DNA of 64,000 nt. Source: an uncultured Bacillota bacterium (lineage in GTDB: Bacteria > Bacillota_I > Bacilli_A > Culicoidibacterales > ZOR0006). The DNA lies in assembly GCA_945956935.1 (NCBI GenBank), contig CAMFJD010000004.1, positions 1-64,000 on the forward strand. The letters run 5' to 3'. The notes under the pieces are model-generated. The model was not told the DNA's origin and ran no database searches. It saw only the letters and a list, made by a program, of their open reading frames with translations. Made by a program: the position numbers and the translations under genes. Positions 18,278 to 28,647 of this stretch are shown here, in pieces (the first letter of the stretch is position 1; the number at the start of each line of letters is the position of its first letter).

Positions 18278-18697
18278 TTACTCACCTTCTGTTTCTTGAC
18301 GGAAAATATCTAAAAATTGCTCCCAAAACCCTGACTGTTCTACTGGATCAGTTATTTTGGGTGCTTCTGGTAAAACAAGCAATATCTCACCTTCATGACT
18401 TAAAAAATATTTTTCACGTGCATATTGTTGAATATAGTTAGGATCTTCTGCTTTTTTTAGTTCAATTTCTAGTGCTGCTTGCTGATTTTTTGCTTCTTCA
18501 TACGCTAGTTGTTGCTCAGTTAATTTTTGTTTACTTTCAACATAGCTAAATGCCTGTGGTATTAGTGTTGAAATGCAAAAGCACATCGTAATCAGACAAG
18601 CAACTACTACGACAACTTGTCGTTTCGCTGCTTTTGAATTGCGGCGTCTTTTTTTAGCGTTTGCTTGTGTACGATTCCTTTGTTTATTCGCCATCAT
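18278..18697 (-). CDS. divIC: Septum formation initiator DivIC/FtsB family
   Basis: Bitopic division protein that joins FtsL and DivIB in the divisome. A very basic cytoplasmic N-terminus of about 25 residues is followed by a transmembrane helix, a coiled coil (about 50-85) and the conserved KAEDPNYIQQYAREKY segment with the AREKYFLSHEGE motif. The start is uncertain: ATGs at 18697 and 18694 both overlap rqcP, with no strong ribosome site. Gene order yabO/rqcP-divIC supports the name. Confidence 0.9.
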   Translation of the reverse strand: MMANKQRNRTQANAKKRRRNSKAAKRQVVVVVACLITMCFCISTLIPQAFSYVESKQKLTEQQLAYEEAKNQQAALEIELKKAEDPNYIQQYAREKYFLSHEGEILLVLPEAPKITDPVEQSGFWEQFLDIFRQETEGE

Positions 18698-18974
18698 CCA
18701 CAAATGCCGTTTCAATTTGTGTTAATTTTTCTTGTCTTACAAGTTCATACATCGATGCTGCATCTTCTTTTTTGACATGATCTTTCAACATTATTACTTT
18801 TGCTTCAACAATTCGATTTCCATAACGTATTTCAATGACATCATCTACTTTTACAACAACACCTGGTTTAACTACTTTTCCGTTTACTTGTATACGCTTG
18901 GCATCACATAATTGTTTTGCCAATGGACGACGCTTCACAAGGCGTGAAACCTTTAAATATTTATCAATACGCAT
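18684..18974 (-). CDS. rqcP: S4-domain RNA-binding protein RqcP
   Basis: YabO/HslR-type S4 protein of 96 residues that works with RqcH in C-terminal alanine tailing of stalled nascent chains on the 50S subunit. The chosen ATG at 18974 begins MRIDKYLKVSRLVKRR, the classic S4 start, and has AAGGGGGA 7 bases upstream. The S4 fold covers residues 1-60. A family C-terminal tail follows. It overlaps divIC. RqcH itself is not in this window. Confidence 0.93.
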   Translation of the reverse strand: MRIDKYLKVSRLVKRRPLAKQLCDAKRIQVNGKVVKPGVVVKVDDVIEIRYGNRIVEAKVIMLKDHVKKEDAASMYELVRQEKLTQIETAFVDDGE

Positions 18975-19074
18975 AGCTGAATCCCCCTTAATATTATATT
19001 TATTTATTCTAACACGAATATTTATGAAAGTGCTAGCATATTCCACTTATCGTTTTGATAATTATGTAAAGTAG

Positions 19075-19731
19075 TTATTTTTGTGCTGGAATGTACACAC
19101 TTAGTAAATTATTAACACCTTCATATTCGTGGTCTAATTCGTACAATGGCACTGTTTTGACCCACTCTTGCTTTGTACCTGCAGCACTCACAAGTGTTAC
19201 TAATGTTTCATCTTCAAGCTTCTCCATAAGATCAAGTTTCAAATTCGATGCAACAAATTGATCGAAAACTTGAGCAATAACTGTTTGTTGTTGTGGTTGA
19301 TAGTAATCGATATTAAATGCGAGTGCATCAAATAACTGGAATCCTTCAATTGGATCTATTTTCACAGCTGCAAACAATGGATCAAGAAAGCTTTGCCCAC
19401 CAACAATTGTGATATCTTTTGTCCGTGCAAGTAAAAGTTGCACTGCTAATTCTGCTAACATAGGGTGCCCTGGTGTTGCATACACAAGGTCGGTTTTTTC
19501 GGCTTTTTCAATCAAAAAATTCGTAATTTCTTCATACACCGCTAGAAAATCATCATGCTTTTCATAAATTGCATCAAAACTTTCATACTGCATTCCTTCT
19601 TGAACAAGCTGTTCTACGACTGGATGCTGATCTGTACGTAAATAGACTGGTAAATCACCTAATAAACGATGTAATACACCTATAGGTAATTGTTCATAAT
19701 CTCCTGGCCCTAAGCCAACAACATAAATCAT
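19075..19731 (-). CDS. YabN-like tetrapyrrole methylase-domain protein lacking MazG
   Basis: About 218 residues matching only the N-terminal methylase-like half of Bacillus YabN, a fusion of a SAM-type (tetrapyrrole methylase) domain and a MazG nucleotide pyrophosphohydrolase. The N-terminus IYVVGLGPGDYEQLP and the YATPGHPMLAE segment are the typical fold markers. No MazG ExxE12-28ExxD helices follow: the protein ends near 218 where YabN runs to almost 490. I use the ATG at 19731. Its place between mfd and rqcP is exactly that of yabN. Either MazG was lost or it is encoded elsewhere. Confidence 0.82.
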   Translation of the reverse strand: MIYVVGLGPGDYEQLPIGVLHRLLGDLPVYLRTDQHPVVEQLVQEGMQYESFDAIYEKHDDFLAVYEEITNFLIEKAEKTDLVYATPGHPMLAELAVQLLLARTKDITIVGGQSFLDPLFAAVKIDPIEGFQLFDALAFNIDYYQPQQQTVIAQVFDQFVASNLKLDLMEKLEDETLVTLVSAAGTKQEWVKTVPLYELDHEYEGVNNLLSVYIPAQK

Positions 19732-19743
19732 TATTTCCACTTC

Positions 19744-19964
19744 CGTTTCTCATTATTCTATATGTATATCTGTACACTGATACCAAACTGCTCATCTTTA
19801 ATTTTTTCAACGTGCTCAAACACTCAGGCGTTTAACGTGTTGCTCACTTTGAGACTCGACAAAACGTAAATATTGATGGCGATGGTCTCAGCCCACTATC
19901 GATGCCTACTTTTTTGATATCCCGTCTCAATGTCACCTCTGCTCCTTTGTTTGTTACATCATGT
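19744..19964 (-). other. Intergenic region with short ORF and dyads between mfd and YabN-like gene
   Basis: Position corresponds to spoVT and neighbours in Bacillus, which are missing. A 30-codon reading frame starts at a GTG (19936) with GGAG 5 bases upstream and ends at 19844; its peptide resembles nothing I know. A dyad with G-U pairs lies at about 19810-19844 (CAACGTG...CGTGTTG). A second open stretch in another frame follows. This may be debris of a lost gene or a structured leader for the YabN-like gene. Confidence 0.35.
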
Positions 19965-22900
19965 TCAGGCGCCTAGATTTTTTAATACAGTTAAGATCAT
20001 AGCGATTGCATCAAGGTGTGTAATGCCATTCAGATTTACACTCAGTTGTAATCTCCCTTGTGGAACTTCTAACACAATCTGACGTCTAAACGGCTGTAGT
20101 ACTTGATATACGACTGTTTTAGACATAATTTCGCTCTGTCGTGCATTAAAACGCACAATTATTTTATTCCGTTGCTGACGAATAATATCAACACCCAACT
20201 CGAGTGCAGTATTGCGAAGTAAGAATTGATACATAAGATTTTCAACTGGTTGTGGATACTTCCCAAATCGATCAAGTAATTCTTGCCCACATTTTTCAAA
20301 TTTTTGTTGATTTGTAATTTCGCTCAAACGTTGATACATTTCAATTTTTAAAGCTTCATCATCTATATAACTTAAAGGTATGTATGCATCAATTCCTAAC
20401 TGTAAATCAATTGTACTGTGTAAATATGCTTTCGCTACTTGTTGTTGTTCAGAGTACAACGGGTTATCTAATTGTAATCCACGTTGCTCAATTGCTTGAC
20501 GGAGAAGTTGATTATATAGCTCAAATCCTACTGTATTTACAAAGCCACTTTGATTTGCTCCAAGCATATCTCCTGCCCCACGGATTGCCAAGTCTCTCAT
20601 TGCAATCTTGAATCCACTCCCTAATTCAGTAAACTCTTTAATTGTATGAAGGCGTTTTTGTGCAATTTCTGTCAATACTTTTTGCTTTGGATACATGAGA
20701 TATGCATAAGCGATTTTATCACTTCGACCAACTCTACCCCTTAACTGATATAATTGGGCTAATCCCATCTTATCAGCATCGCTAATTAGCAGTGTATTCG
20801 CATTCGGAATATCAATACCTGTTTCAATAATTGTCGTACTAACTAATACATCATACTTACATGCAATAAAATCGTTCATAATTTCTTCTAATTCTTCACG
20901 ACTCATTTGTCCATGAGCATAAACGATGCGCGCTTCCGGTACGAGTCGCATTAAGCGCTGCGCCCGTTTTTCAATTGTACGAACACGATTATACAAATAA
21001 AAAACTTGTCCATTCCTAGCTAGTTCTCGTTCAATTGCATCACGAACAATTGAATCATGTTCTTCTAATACATATGTCTGAACTGGATAGCGATTTCTCG
21101 GTGCCGTTTCTAATAGTGACATTTCTCTAACACCACTCAACGACATTTGCAATGTTCTTGGTATCGGAGTCGCTGATAACGATAACGCATCAACATTGTC
21201 ACGAAATTGCTTCAATCGCTCCTTATCCGCAACACCAAACCGATGCTCCTCATCAATTAAAATTAAACCCAAATCACGAAAGCGAATATCGCTACTTAAT
21301 AAACGGTGTGTTCCGATGACAAAATCACAACTTCCTTGAGCTAATGCTTGCATCGTCACTTTTTGATGACTTGGCAATACAAAACGGCTCAGCAATGAAA
21401 TGGTGAATGGTGTATCTTTAAATCGCTCACAAGCACTTTCATAATGTTGTTTTGCCAAAATCGTTGTTGGTGCTAACATCACGACCTGTTTACCTTCTAT
21501 CATTGCTTTAAAAGCTGCACGGAAAGCTACCTCTGTTTTACCAAAACCAACATCACCACATAACAGGCGATCCATCGGTCTTGATCGTTCCATATCTTGC
21601 TTAATTTCTTGCACTGCACGTAACTGATCTGCTGTTTCTATATACGGAAACTGTTGTTCAAAATCAATTTGTTGCTGTGTATCTTGAGAAAATGCATATC
21701 CTGGCTGACTTTCTCGTTGCACATATAAAGCAATCAAGTTATCCGCAATTGCTTGTACTTTCTTTTCAACTTTTTGCTTTGCTTTTGAAAATTCATTACC
21801 CCCAAGTTTGTGTAACTTCGGTTGATGTCCCTCGCTCCCCACATATTTTTGAATATAATGAATTTTATCAACGGGAATATAGAGTTTGCCATCTTGTTGA
21901 TATTCAATCAATAAATAATCTTGGGTTCCTCCTTGACTACTCAACGTCTCTATCCCTAAGTATCTACCAATCCCATGTTGTTCGTGTACAACATAGTCAT
22001 TTTGACGAATTTCTTCAAGTGAATGAATTTTCTGTGCTTTGCGCATATATACATCACGATTTCTTAGTCGCCTTTTTTGTAATTGACGATTAATATGATG
22101 TTCACTTAAAATTGCAATTTTTTGCACTGGATATTCTTCACTCAATTGATTTGATGAAACAACAATGTTGAGCTGTTTTGGCTGTATTTGTGACGTATCA
22201 TCAACAAAATGGTAGTGGAGATGATCAAAGTGATGCCGATCACCTTTATCTTGTACAGTAACAATTACTGTGTAATCATCAGTCAGCCAGTCATGTAAAA
22301 CGAGCTCAAAATCTTCCCGATTCATTACTTCTATATACTCAAGTTCACGACTACCAATATCAACACCAACCTCACCATATGGTAAATCCAACCCAACTCG
22401 CACATATGTATCTCCAAGTTGTTCTGGTAGGGGTAAAAAAAGTTTACCTATATCGACACCATCTTCGAGTAAATTCTTGGCATCTTCAAGCATATGGGCA
22501 TAGTTTGCTTCAACTTTCTGATGCTCAACAACAAGAATTTGTGCATTACTCAAGTAATCTAAAATTGAAGACATTGGTGCCGATTCACTCACCTCAATTG
22601 CTGGAATACAACGACAATGATCAACTATAGTCATCGTTCTTTGTGTTTGTGTATCAAATTGACGAATGCTTTCAATCTCATCGTCAAAAAACTCAAGACG
22701 ATATGGGTACTCAGATTGTACTGGAAAAATATCAATCAATCCTCCACGAACAGAAAATGTACCAATTTCTTCAACAAGTGTCGTTCTTGTATAGCCAATA
22801 TCAACCAATTGTTGAAGTAGTGTATCAAAATCACAACATTTACCTTGTGTAAACTCAAGACTCATCGATTCAAACATTTGTTTAGCGATAATTGGCTTGC

Positions 22901-23240
22901 ATATACCAGCCGTATGAGTCACGATAATCGGTCGTGTTAATCGCATGATCGCATCAAGTGTTAATAAACGCTGAATCAATAAATCTTTACTGGCGGCCAT
23001 AACTTGAGCTGTAATGAATTCATCTGCTGCAAATAATTGTACATCATCGCTTGCAAACTGCTCATAAATTTTCTGCGCTTGATACTGTGTAGCTGCTACA
23101 ATTACAACTGGTGCTTGTTGTGCATATGCATTAACAATCGTTTTAAGAGCTAATGGATATACACCTGAAAATTGCTGATTATTTGTCATTTTTGTTTGTA
23201 ATGATAGTGCTGACTGTAAAAATTGTGTTATTGCAAACAT
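19965..23240 (-). CDS. mfd: Transcription-repair coupling factor
   Basis: DNA translocase that removes stalled RNA polymerase and recruits UvrA. The 1091 residues include a UvrB-like N-terminal module (shorter than usual, since many Mfd proteins have 1150-1180 residues), the RNA polymerase-interaction domain (about 380-470), and the RecG-like motor: Walker A GDVGFGKTE, the DEEH box LILIDEEHRFG, and motif VI QLRGRVGRSD. The C-terminal TRCF domain ends the protein. GGGAGG precedes the ATG. It follows pth by 54 bp, the conserved order. Confidence 0.97.
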   Translation of the reverse strand: MFAITQFLQSALSLQTKMTNNQQFSGVYPLALKTIVNAYAQQAPVVIVAATQYQAQKIYEQFASDDVQLFAADEFITAQVMAASKDLLIQRLLTLDAIMRLTRPIIVTHTAGICKPIIAKQMFESMSLEFTQGKCCDFDTLLQQLVDIGYTRTTLVEEIGTFSVRGGLIDIFPVQSEYPYRLEFFDDEIESIRQFDTQTQRTMTIVDHCRCIPAIEVSESAPMSSILDYLSNAQILVVEHQKVEANYAHMLEDAKNLLEDGVDIGKLFLPLPEQLGDTYVRVGLDLPYGEVGVDIGSRELEYIEVMNREDFELVLHDWLTDDYTVIVTVQDKGDRHHFDHLHYHFVDDTSQIQPKQLNIVVSSNQLSEEYPVQKIAILSEHHINRQLQKRRLRNRDVYMRKAQKIHSLEEIRQNDYVVHEQHGIGRYLGIETLSSQGGTQDYLLIEYQQDGKLYIPVDKIHYIQKYVGSEGHQPKLHKLGGNEFSKAKQKVEKKVQAIADNLIALYVQRESQPGYAFSQDTQQQIDFEQQFPYIETADQLRAVQEIKQDMERSRPMDRLLCGDVGFGKTEVAFRAAFKAMIEGKQVVMLAPTTILAKQHYESACERFKDTPFTISLLSRFVLPSHQKVTMQALAQGSCDFVIGTHRLLSSDIRFRDLGLILIDEEHRFGVADKERLKQFRDNVDALSLSATPIPRTLQMSLSGVREMSLLETAPRNRYPVQTYVLEEHDSIVRDAIERELARNGQVFYLYNRVRTIEKRAQRLMRLVPEARIVYAHGQMSREELEEIMNDFIACKYDVLVSTTIIETGIDIPNANTLLISDADKMGLAQLYQLRGRVGRSDKIAYAYLMYPKQKVLTEIAQKRLHTIKEFTELGSGFKIAMRDLAIRGAGDMLGANQSGFVNTVGFELYNQLLRQAIEQRGLQLDNPLYSEQQQVAKAYLHSTIDLQLGIDAYIPLSYIDDEALKIEMYQRLSEITNQQKFEKCGQELLDRFGKYPQPVENLMYQFLLRNTALELGVDIIRQQRNKIIVRFNARQSEIMSKTVVYQVLQPFRRQIVLEVPQGRLQLSVNLNGITHLDAIAMILTVLKNLGA

Positions 23241-23294
23241 AAGGAGCCTCCCTTCATATTCTTGATCATTTTTTAAATGTGCTCTTTGTATTCA

Positions 23295-23855
23295 TTATTT
23301 TCCATTAAATTGATTCATCACATTTTCAAAACTATGGCTTAGCCAATATTTCGCAGCATCAACACTCATATGAATACTCATTTGTACTGCTTTTTCCTCT
23401 TCACTACGGAATCGACCAAGTACATAATTTACAACAGTTTCGCGAGTTGGCTTACTAATCCCCATACGAATACGTGGGAATGTATTTGTACCTAAATGTT
23501 GAATGAGTGAACGCATGCCATTGTGCCCACCATGTCCACCTTTTGCTCGTAAGCGAATTGTACCGACTGCAGTATCCATGTCGTCATAAAAAACAATAAT
23601 CTCATCGTCTTCGATGCCAAAATAATCCATAAATGGTCTCACACATTCACCTGAAACATTCATAAATGTTAATGGCTTCAACAAGTAAACTTTTTCACCA
23701 TTCACCATTCCTATCCCGTATACACCTTTAAATTTTTCTTTATTCAACTCAATATTCCACTCATTAGCAAGTGCATCAATTGTCATAAATCCAATATTAT
23801 GACGTGTATTTTCATATTCTTTTCCCGGATTTCCAAGTCCAATAAAAAGTTTCAT
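23295..23855 (-). CDS. pth: Peptidyl-tRNA hydrolase
   Basis: Releases tRNA from peptidyl-tRNA that dropped off ribosomes. The start at 23855 gives 186 residues beginning MKLFIGLGNPGKEY, with AGGAG 8 bases upstream; a longer in-frame start adds 10 unrelated residues. The catalytic His lies in NTRHNIGF, and the KPLTFMNVSGE and DDMDTAVGTIRLRAKGGHGGHNG segments complete the active site. It sits between prs and mfd as in Bacillus. Confidence 0.97.
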   Translation of the reverse strand: MKLFIGLGNPGKEYENTRHNIGFMTIDALANEWNIELNKEKFKGVYGIGMVNGEKVYLLKPLTFMNVSGECVRPFMDYFGIEDDEIIVFYDDMDTAVGTIRLRAKGGHGGHNGMRSLIQHLGTNTFPRIRMGISKPTRETVVNYVLGRFRSEEEKAVQMSIHMSVDAAKYWLSHSFENVMNQFNGK

Positions 23856-23926
23856 ACGATCTACTCCTCCTCTAATTGATGACAAAAAGACGCCTTTATG
23901 AGGACGCCTTGTTGTTTATTGTTTGA

Positions 23927-24877
23927 TTATTTATTGTACATGTCAAATAAAACACTTACTGGTTCATCTTTGTAAACATGACGAATTGCAGTTCCCATTA
24001 AATTACCTACTGATAATTGAATAATTTTATCAATTGATTTATCATCACGTAATGGAATTGTGTTTGTTGTTACGAGTGCTTTCATTGGGCTATTTTCAAT
24101 ACGCTCAAAAGCAGCTCCAGATAGAACTGCATGTGTACATGCAGTATATACTTCAACGGCTCCATTTTCTAATAATGCATCGACTGCATTACAAATTGTT
24201 CCTGCTGTATCAATCATGTCATCAATAATAACCGCTGTTTTACCACGAACATCACCAATAATTCCCATCACCTCAGAAACATTTGGTTTTGGACGACGTT
24301 TATCAATAATTGCCATTGGCACATTTAATTGTTCCGCTAATTTACGTGCACGTGTTGCTCCACCATGATCGGGTGATACAACCACAATATTATCTAAATG
24401 TAATGCTTCAAAGTACTCAGCAATAATTGGCATTGCACGGAAATCATCGATTGGAATATCAAAGAAACCTTGAATTTGTGTCGCATGTAGATCCATTGTT
24501 AATACACGTGTTGCCCCTGCTGCTTCAATTAAGTTAGCAACTAATTTAGCCGTAATTGGTTGACGAGCACCTGCTTTGCGGTCTTGACGAGCATACCCAT
24601 AGTACGGCATCACCACGTTAATTGTTTTTGCTGATGCACGTTTCAATGCATCAATCATAATTAATAACTCCATTAAATGTTCGTTGACTGGATTACATGT
24701 TGGTTGAATAATATAACAGTGATTCCCACGTACTGTTTCTTGAATATCAATACCAATTTCACCATCTGCAAAATGAGATACTTTACACTTCCCTAATTCA
24801 ACACCTGCTGCTTCGGCAATTTCCGCTGCTAATTTCGGATTCGCTGAAAGACTAAAAATTTGTAATTTGCTCGCCAT
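23927..24877 (-). CDS. prs: Ribose-phosphate pyrophosphokinase
   Basis: Makes PRPP from ribose 5-phosphate and ATP for nucleotides, His, Trp and NAD. The ATG at 24877 gives 316 residues ([17 protein letters not shown]) and has GGAGG 10 bases upstream. The flexible loop YARQDRK, the VVSPDHGG segment and the PRPP loop [13 protein letters not shown] are present. It follows glmU closely, the usual glmU-prs pair. Confidence 0.97.
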   Translation of the reverse strand: MASKLQIFSLSANPKLAAEIAEAAGVELGKCKVSHFADGEIGIDIQETVRGNHCYIIQPTCNPVNEHLMELLIMIDALKRASAKTINVVMPYYGYARQDRKAGARQPITAKLVANLIEAAGATRVLTMDLHATQIQGFFDIPIDDFRAMPIIAEYFEALHLDNIVVVSPDHGGATRARKLAEQLNVPMAIIDKRRPKPNVSEVMGIIGDVRGKTAVIIDDMIDTAGTICNAVDALLENGAVEVYTACTHAVLSGAAFERIENSPMKALVTTNTIPLRDDKSIDKIIQLSVGNLMGTAIRHVYKDEPVSVLFDMYNK

Positions 24878-24933
24878 AATTAAAATTCCTCCGTATGTCA
24901 CTCTTCGTTCTTCATAATTTAATTTTGTTATCT

Positions 24934-26313
24934 TTACTTATTTTTTGTTGTGAACCGTTCACGCAATCGTTTAGCGTAACCAAGCTTATTTTCTTGACGT
25001 GCACGGGCAACTGCCAATGCATCAGTTGGTACGTCTTTTGTTACTGTTGATCCGGCTGCTACATAACCATTATCACCAATTATCACTGGTGCGATTAAGT
25101 TTGCATTACATCCAATAAATGCATTCTCACCAATTTGTGTTTGATATTTATTATGCCCATCATAGTTGACTGTTACAACACCGCAACCAATATTAACATT
25201 TTTACCAACAACACTATCACCTAAGTATGATAAGTGTGATGCTTTGGCTTGATCAGCAAATTGTGTCTTTTTCATTTCCACAAAATTACCGATACGCACA
25301 TTATCACCACATACTGTTTGTTGACGTAAATGGGCATATGGTCCAACTGTTGCATCATTTCCGACACGGCTATCACTCAACACTGATTGTGTTACATGCG
25401 TATCATTTCCAATCACAGTATTTGTCAGCTGTGTATTTGGTCCAATGATACAATTTGAACCAATGACTGTTGTACCAAGAATTACTGAACCTGGATAAAT
25501 GATTGTATCTTCACCAATTATTACATCACTACCAATATATGTTGATGATGGGTCAACAAGTGTAACGCCTTGAATCATATGTTTTTTATTTAAGCGCTCT
25601 TTCAATAATCCTGTTGCTTGTGCTAAAGCTAATCGATCATTGATGCCTAATGTCTCATCATTATCCTGGATACAATAAGCCTCTAATCGTTCTTTTGCTT
25701 CACGCATAATTTTAATCACATCAGTTAAATAATACTCACCTTGTGCATTATTATTATCGATTTGTCCAAGTGCATGAAATAATGCTTTATTATCAAAACA
25801 ATACGTTCCAGTATTGATTTCACAAACTGCTAATTCTGCCTCATTCGCATCCTTTTGCTCAACAATATATGATAATTGATGTTGTTCATCACGAATAATC
25901 CGACCATACCCTGTTGGATTCTCCATTGTTGTTGTTAAAACTGTCGTTTTTGCCTGTGATTGCTCATGATGTGAAAACATTTGTTCGATTGTTTCAGACT
26001 GAATCAACGGTGTATCACCACAAATCACCATTGTTGTCCCAGAATCACCTGCTAATAATTGCTCTGCTTGCATGACTGCATGACCAGTTCCTAGTTGCTG
26101 TGTTTGATACACAAATTCAACCCCCGCAATTTTTTGTTCAACCAACTCTGCACCGTGACCAATAATCACAATAATTCGTTGGACATCTGCTGCACGTAAA
26201 TTATCAATAACATGTTGTAGCATTGATTTTCCCAAAACCTCATGAAGTACTTTTGGAAGTTGCGATTTCATTCTCGTTCCTTTTCCAGCTGCTAATACTA
26301 AAGCTTGACGCAT
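24934..26313 (-). CDS. glmU: Bifunctional UDP-GlcNAc synthesis enzyme GlmU
   Basis: Acetylates glucosamine 1-phosphate and then makes UDP-GlcNAc for wall synthesis. The 459 residues have the pyrophosphorylase motif [11 protein letters not shown] at the N-terminus, GDTPL near the active site and a left-handed beta-helix of hexapeptide repeats from about 250 on ([26 protein letters not shown] and so on). GAGGAGG precedes the ATG. It sits between spoVG and prs as in Bacillus. Confidence 0.97.
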   Translation of the reverse strand: MRQALVLAAGKGTRMKSQLPKVLHEVLGKSMLQHVIDNLRAADVQRIIVIIGHGAELVEQKIAGVEFVYQTQQLGTGHAVMQAEQLLAGDSGTTMVICGDTPLIQSETIEQMFSHHEQSQAKTTVLTTTMENPTGYGRIIRDEQHQLSYIVEQKDANEAELAVCEINTGTYCFDNKALFHALGQIDNNNAQGEYYLTDVIKIMREAKERLEAYCIQDNDETLGINDRLALAQATGLLKERLNKKHMIQGVTLVDPSSTYIGSDVIIGEDTIIYPGSVILGTTVIGSNCIIGPNTQLTNTVIGNDTHVTQSVLSDSRVGNDATVGPYAHLRQQTVCGDNVRIGNFVEMKKTQFADQAKASHLSYLGDSVVGKNVNIGCGVVTVNYDGHNKYQTQIGENAFIGCNANLIAPVIIGDNGYVAAGSTVTKDVPTDALAVARARQENKLGYAKRLRERFTTKNK

Positions 26314-26400
26314 GTGTCATCCTCCTCAATTTCTTCACATCTCATTGTACTTGAAAATCAGTTTTTTTTCAACAAAGCCATGGAAGATTGTTCGATACAC

Positions 26401-26430
26401 AAAAAAGAGTCGTTTGTTCGACCCCTTTTT
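26401..26430 (-). terminator. Terminator after spoVG
   Basis: AAAAAAGAGTCG (26401-26412) pairs with CGACCCCTTTTT (26419-26430), with one G-U pair on the minus strand, followed by six U residues. glmU therefore probably has its own promoter or relies on read-through. Confidence 0.75.
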
Positions 26431-26443
26431 ATTGTAGGTTTAT

Positions 26444-26728
26444 TCATTCAGTCTGTTCTACAGTCGCCTCTTCTTGTATTACTTGCTCATATTCCGCTAA
26501 TATTTGCTGTTCGAATTTTTTACGTGTTGGTGCATTAATTGGATGAACAACATCTCTAAATTCACCTAATTGCGTTCGACGTGACGGCATTGCAACAAAT
26601 AATCCTTCATTTCCCTCGATTATTCGAATATCGTGAACTGCTAATGCATCATCAAGTGTAATAGAAGCTATTGCCTTCATTCGACCTTCATTTTCGATGA
26701 CACGAATACGTATTTTTGTAATTTCCAT
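26444..26728 (-). CDS. spoVG: SpoVG family RNA/DNA-binding regulator
   Basis: Small nucleic-acid-binding regulator conserved in both spore-forming and non-spore-forming Bacillota. The ATG at 26728 (94 residues, MEITKIRIR) has GGAGGGGGA upstream; the longer in-frame reading covers the promoter and is rejected. The core ([27 protein letters not shown] and [13 protein letters not shown]) is well conserved, and the tail is acidic. It stands alone between promoter 26766-26794 and a terminator. Its presence says nothing about sporulation. Confidence 0.95.
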   Translation of the reverse strand: MEITKIRIRVIENEGRMKAIASITLDDALAVHDIRIIEGNEGLFVAMPSRRTQLGEFRDVVHPINAPTRKKFEQQILAEYEQVIQEEATVEQTE

Positions 26729-26765
26729 AGTTGAGTCCCCCTCCGTATATCTGAATGTCACGCAC

Positions 26766-26794
26766 ATTATAAATAAATATTGATTATTTGTCAT
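26766..26794 (-). promoter_or_regulatory. Promoter for spoVG
   Basis: Minus-strand ATGACA (26789-26794), 17 bp, TATAAT (26766-26771). The expected start near 26759 leaves a leader of about 30 nt. Confidence 0.75.
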
Positions 26795-26835
26795 GCTTTT
26801 TTTGTGTATTTCATCATTTTTTCGGGGAATATCAG

Positions 26836-27687
26836 TTATCCTTTCATACGTGTTTCAATCACTGTCTCACAGAATCCTTTCAAACTGTTCAAAATCCTAT
26901 TTTTTCGACTTTCACTCTGGGTAAAACCAAATACAGTAGGACCACTCCCACTCATAAGTACCCCCTCAGCACCACTTTGTTGCATAACGTCTTTTATTTG
27001 CTGAATTTGATCACACAATGCTAAACTCACAGTTTCTAAGCTATTCCCTACGTACATACACATTTGATTATAGTCATTGGTTTCTAATGCTGCAATCATT
27101 GCCTGTGTATTTGGATGTGTTGTTGTTGTAACATCTAACTTTCCATAAACTTCCGCAGTTGACAACCCTACTTGTGGTTTGGCTAAAATAACCCAACACT
27201 TTGGTGGAGCTGGTAATAAGTTCAATTTTTCACCACGACCGGTAGCCAAAGCAGTTGTATTTAATAAACAGAACGGTACATCAGAACCAATACGTGCCCC
27301 TAGGTTTGCTAATGTTTGATCATCTAACTGTAACTGCCATAATTCGTTGAGCGCATGGAATGTTGCTGCTGCATCGGCACTTCCACCAGCTAGTCCTGCC
27401 GCTACTGGAATATTTTTTTCAATCATGATTGTGACACCATCAACAACACCATATGTATCACGTAATAACTGTGCAACTTTAAAGCATAGATTTTGATTAT
27501 CATTTGGAATTAAACCCGATGTGGTTTCAATAACTATTTCTTGGTCTAATCGTGGTTTTACAGTGACGTAATCTGCTAATTCAAGGGTTGTCATTACCAT
27601 TTCCACTTCATGATACCCGTCTGGTCTCTTTGCTAATGCATCAAGGGTTAAATTTATTTTTGCGTTCGCCTTTACACGTATTTCCAT
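26836..27687 (-). CDS. ispE: 4-diphosphocytidyl-2-C-methyl-D-erythritol kinase
   Basis: GHMP kinase of the MEP isoprenoid pathway. The 283 residues begin [14 protein letters not shown] and have the ATP-binding Gly/Ser loop [15 protein letters not shown] at about 93-107, with SGSGPTVFG near the C-terminus. GAGGAG precedes the ATG. Its presence shows that this organism uses the non-mevalonate route. It lies downstream of the rsmA terminator, in conserved order. Confidence 0.96.
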   Translation of the reverse strand: MEIRVKANAKINLTLDALAKRPDGYHEVEMVMTTLELADYVTVKPRLDQEIVIETTSGLIPNDNQNLCFKVAQLLRDTYGVVDGVTIMIEKNIPVAAGLAGGSADAAATFHALNELWQLQLDDQTLANLGARIGSDVPFCLLNTTALATGRGEKLNLLPAPPKCWVILAKPQVGLSTAEVYGKLDVTTTTHPNTQAMIAALETNDYNQMCMYVGNSLETVSLALCDQIQQIKDVMQQSGAEGVLMSGSGPTVFGFTQSESRKNRILNSLKGFCETVIETRMKG

Positions 27688-27723
27688 CTCTAACTCTCCT
27701 CATCTTTTTCACTATTGTATCGT

Positions 27724-27753
27724 AAAAAAAAAAGATGGTCGACCCATCTTTTT
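27724..27753 (-). terminator. Terminator after rsmA
   Basis: Perfect 10-bp stem AAAAAGATGG (27729-27738) with CCATCTTTTT (27744-27753) and a ten-base U-run on the minus strand. Very strong. Confidence 0.9.
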
Positions 27754-27756
27754 AAT

Positions 27757-28647
27757 TTATACGAGTTTTTTCCCATCCAAAACAACTTGATTAGCAATTT
27801 TAGCAAACGTTTCTAAATCAATCGCTTCAGCTCGTGTTTGTGGTGATACTCCACATTGTTCCAATAATGAAATAACATATTCTTTATCTTGAAAAAGCAC
27901 ATTAAAATTGTTTTGAATTGTTTTGCGTCGTTGAACAAAAGCACCACGAGTAATGGCAAAGAATGTTTCTTCATCGGCTAATTCGACACGCGGATTATCA
28001 AGCATCGCTAAACGAACAACTGCCGAGTCGACATTCGGTGCCGGAATAAAGACATTTTTTGGCACGTTTAATATAATTGATACATCTGCGTATAATTGCA
28101 TTGCAATCGATAATGAACCATATTCTTTTGTACCAGGTTTCGCACTCAATCGTTGAGCAACTTCTTTTTGCATCATAACAGCTAGATTTTTAAATGGTAA
28201 GCGACTTTCAATCAACTTCGTTAAAATCGGTGTCGTAATATAATATGGTAAATTAGCAACAACACTCACTGATTCACATTCCGCAAACTCACGTGCATAT
28301 ATTTCTGCTAAATCTGCTTCTAAAATATCTTGCCAGATGATTGTGACATTATCATAGCCACCTAATGTATCAGCTAAAATTGGCTGTAATGTTTGATCAA
28401 TTTCAAATGCAATCACTTTTTTAGCATGATGTGCTAAATGTTCTGTCAGTGCTCCAATTCCCGGACCGATTTCGATTACACCTGTTGTTGGACCAACTTC
28501 TGATCTTGACACAATATTACTCAATACATTTTGGTCAATTAAAAAGTTTTGACCAAACTTCTTCTTCATACTAAATCCATGTTTCGCTAAAATTGCTTTT
28601 GTATTCGATGGTGTCGCAATCCGTTTCATCATTTTATTATCTTTCAC
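27757..28647 (-). CDS. rsmA: 16S rRNA dimethyladenosine methyltransferase
   Basis: KsgA: dimethylates A1518 and A1519 in helix 45 of 16S rRNA. The 296 residues carry FGQNFLID, the SAM loop EIGPGIGALTE, and the NLPYYITTP catalytic motif. The start is a GTG at 28647, supported by AAGGGAG 10 bases upstream inside rnmV; the later ATG pair at 28632/28629 has a weaker site. It overlaps rnmV by 11 bp, as the two commonly do. Confidence 0.96.
   Translation of the reverse strand: MKDNKMMKRIATPSNTKAILAKHGFSMKKKFGQNFLIDQNVLSNIVSRSEVGPTTGVIEIGPGIGALTEHLAHHAKKVIAFEIDQTLQPILADTLGGYDNVTIIWQDILEADLAEIYAREFAECESVSVVANLPYYITTPILTKLIESRLPFKNLAVMMQKEVAQRLSAKPGTKEYGSLSIAMQLYADVSIILNVPKNVFIPAPNVDSAVVRLAMLDNPRVELADEETFFAITRGAFVQRRKTIQNNFNVLFQDKEYVISLLEQCGVSPQTRAEAIDLETFAKIANQVVLDGKKLV

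Noticed and set aside
23886-23912. Terminator after prs
   Set aside because: AAGGCGTC occurs twice here as a direct repeat, not inverted, so it cannot form a hairpin even though a U-run follows.
26444-26728. spoVG as evidence for sporulation
   Set aside because: SpoVG is common in non-sporulating Bacillota, and all specific sporulation genes expected in this segment are absent.
26729-26794. Longer N-terminus for spoVG
   Set aside because: It would cover the promoter and has no family similarity; the strong ribosome site is just before 26728.
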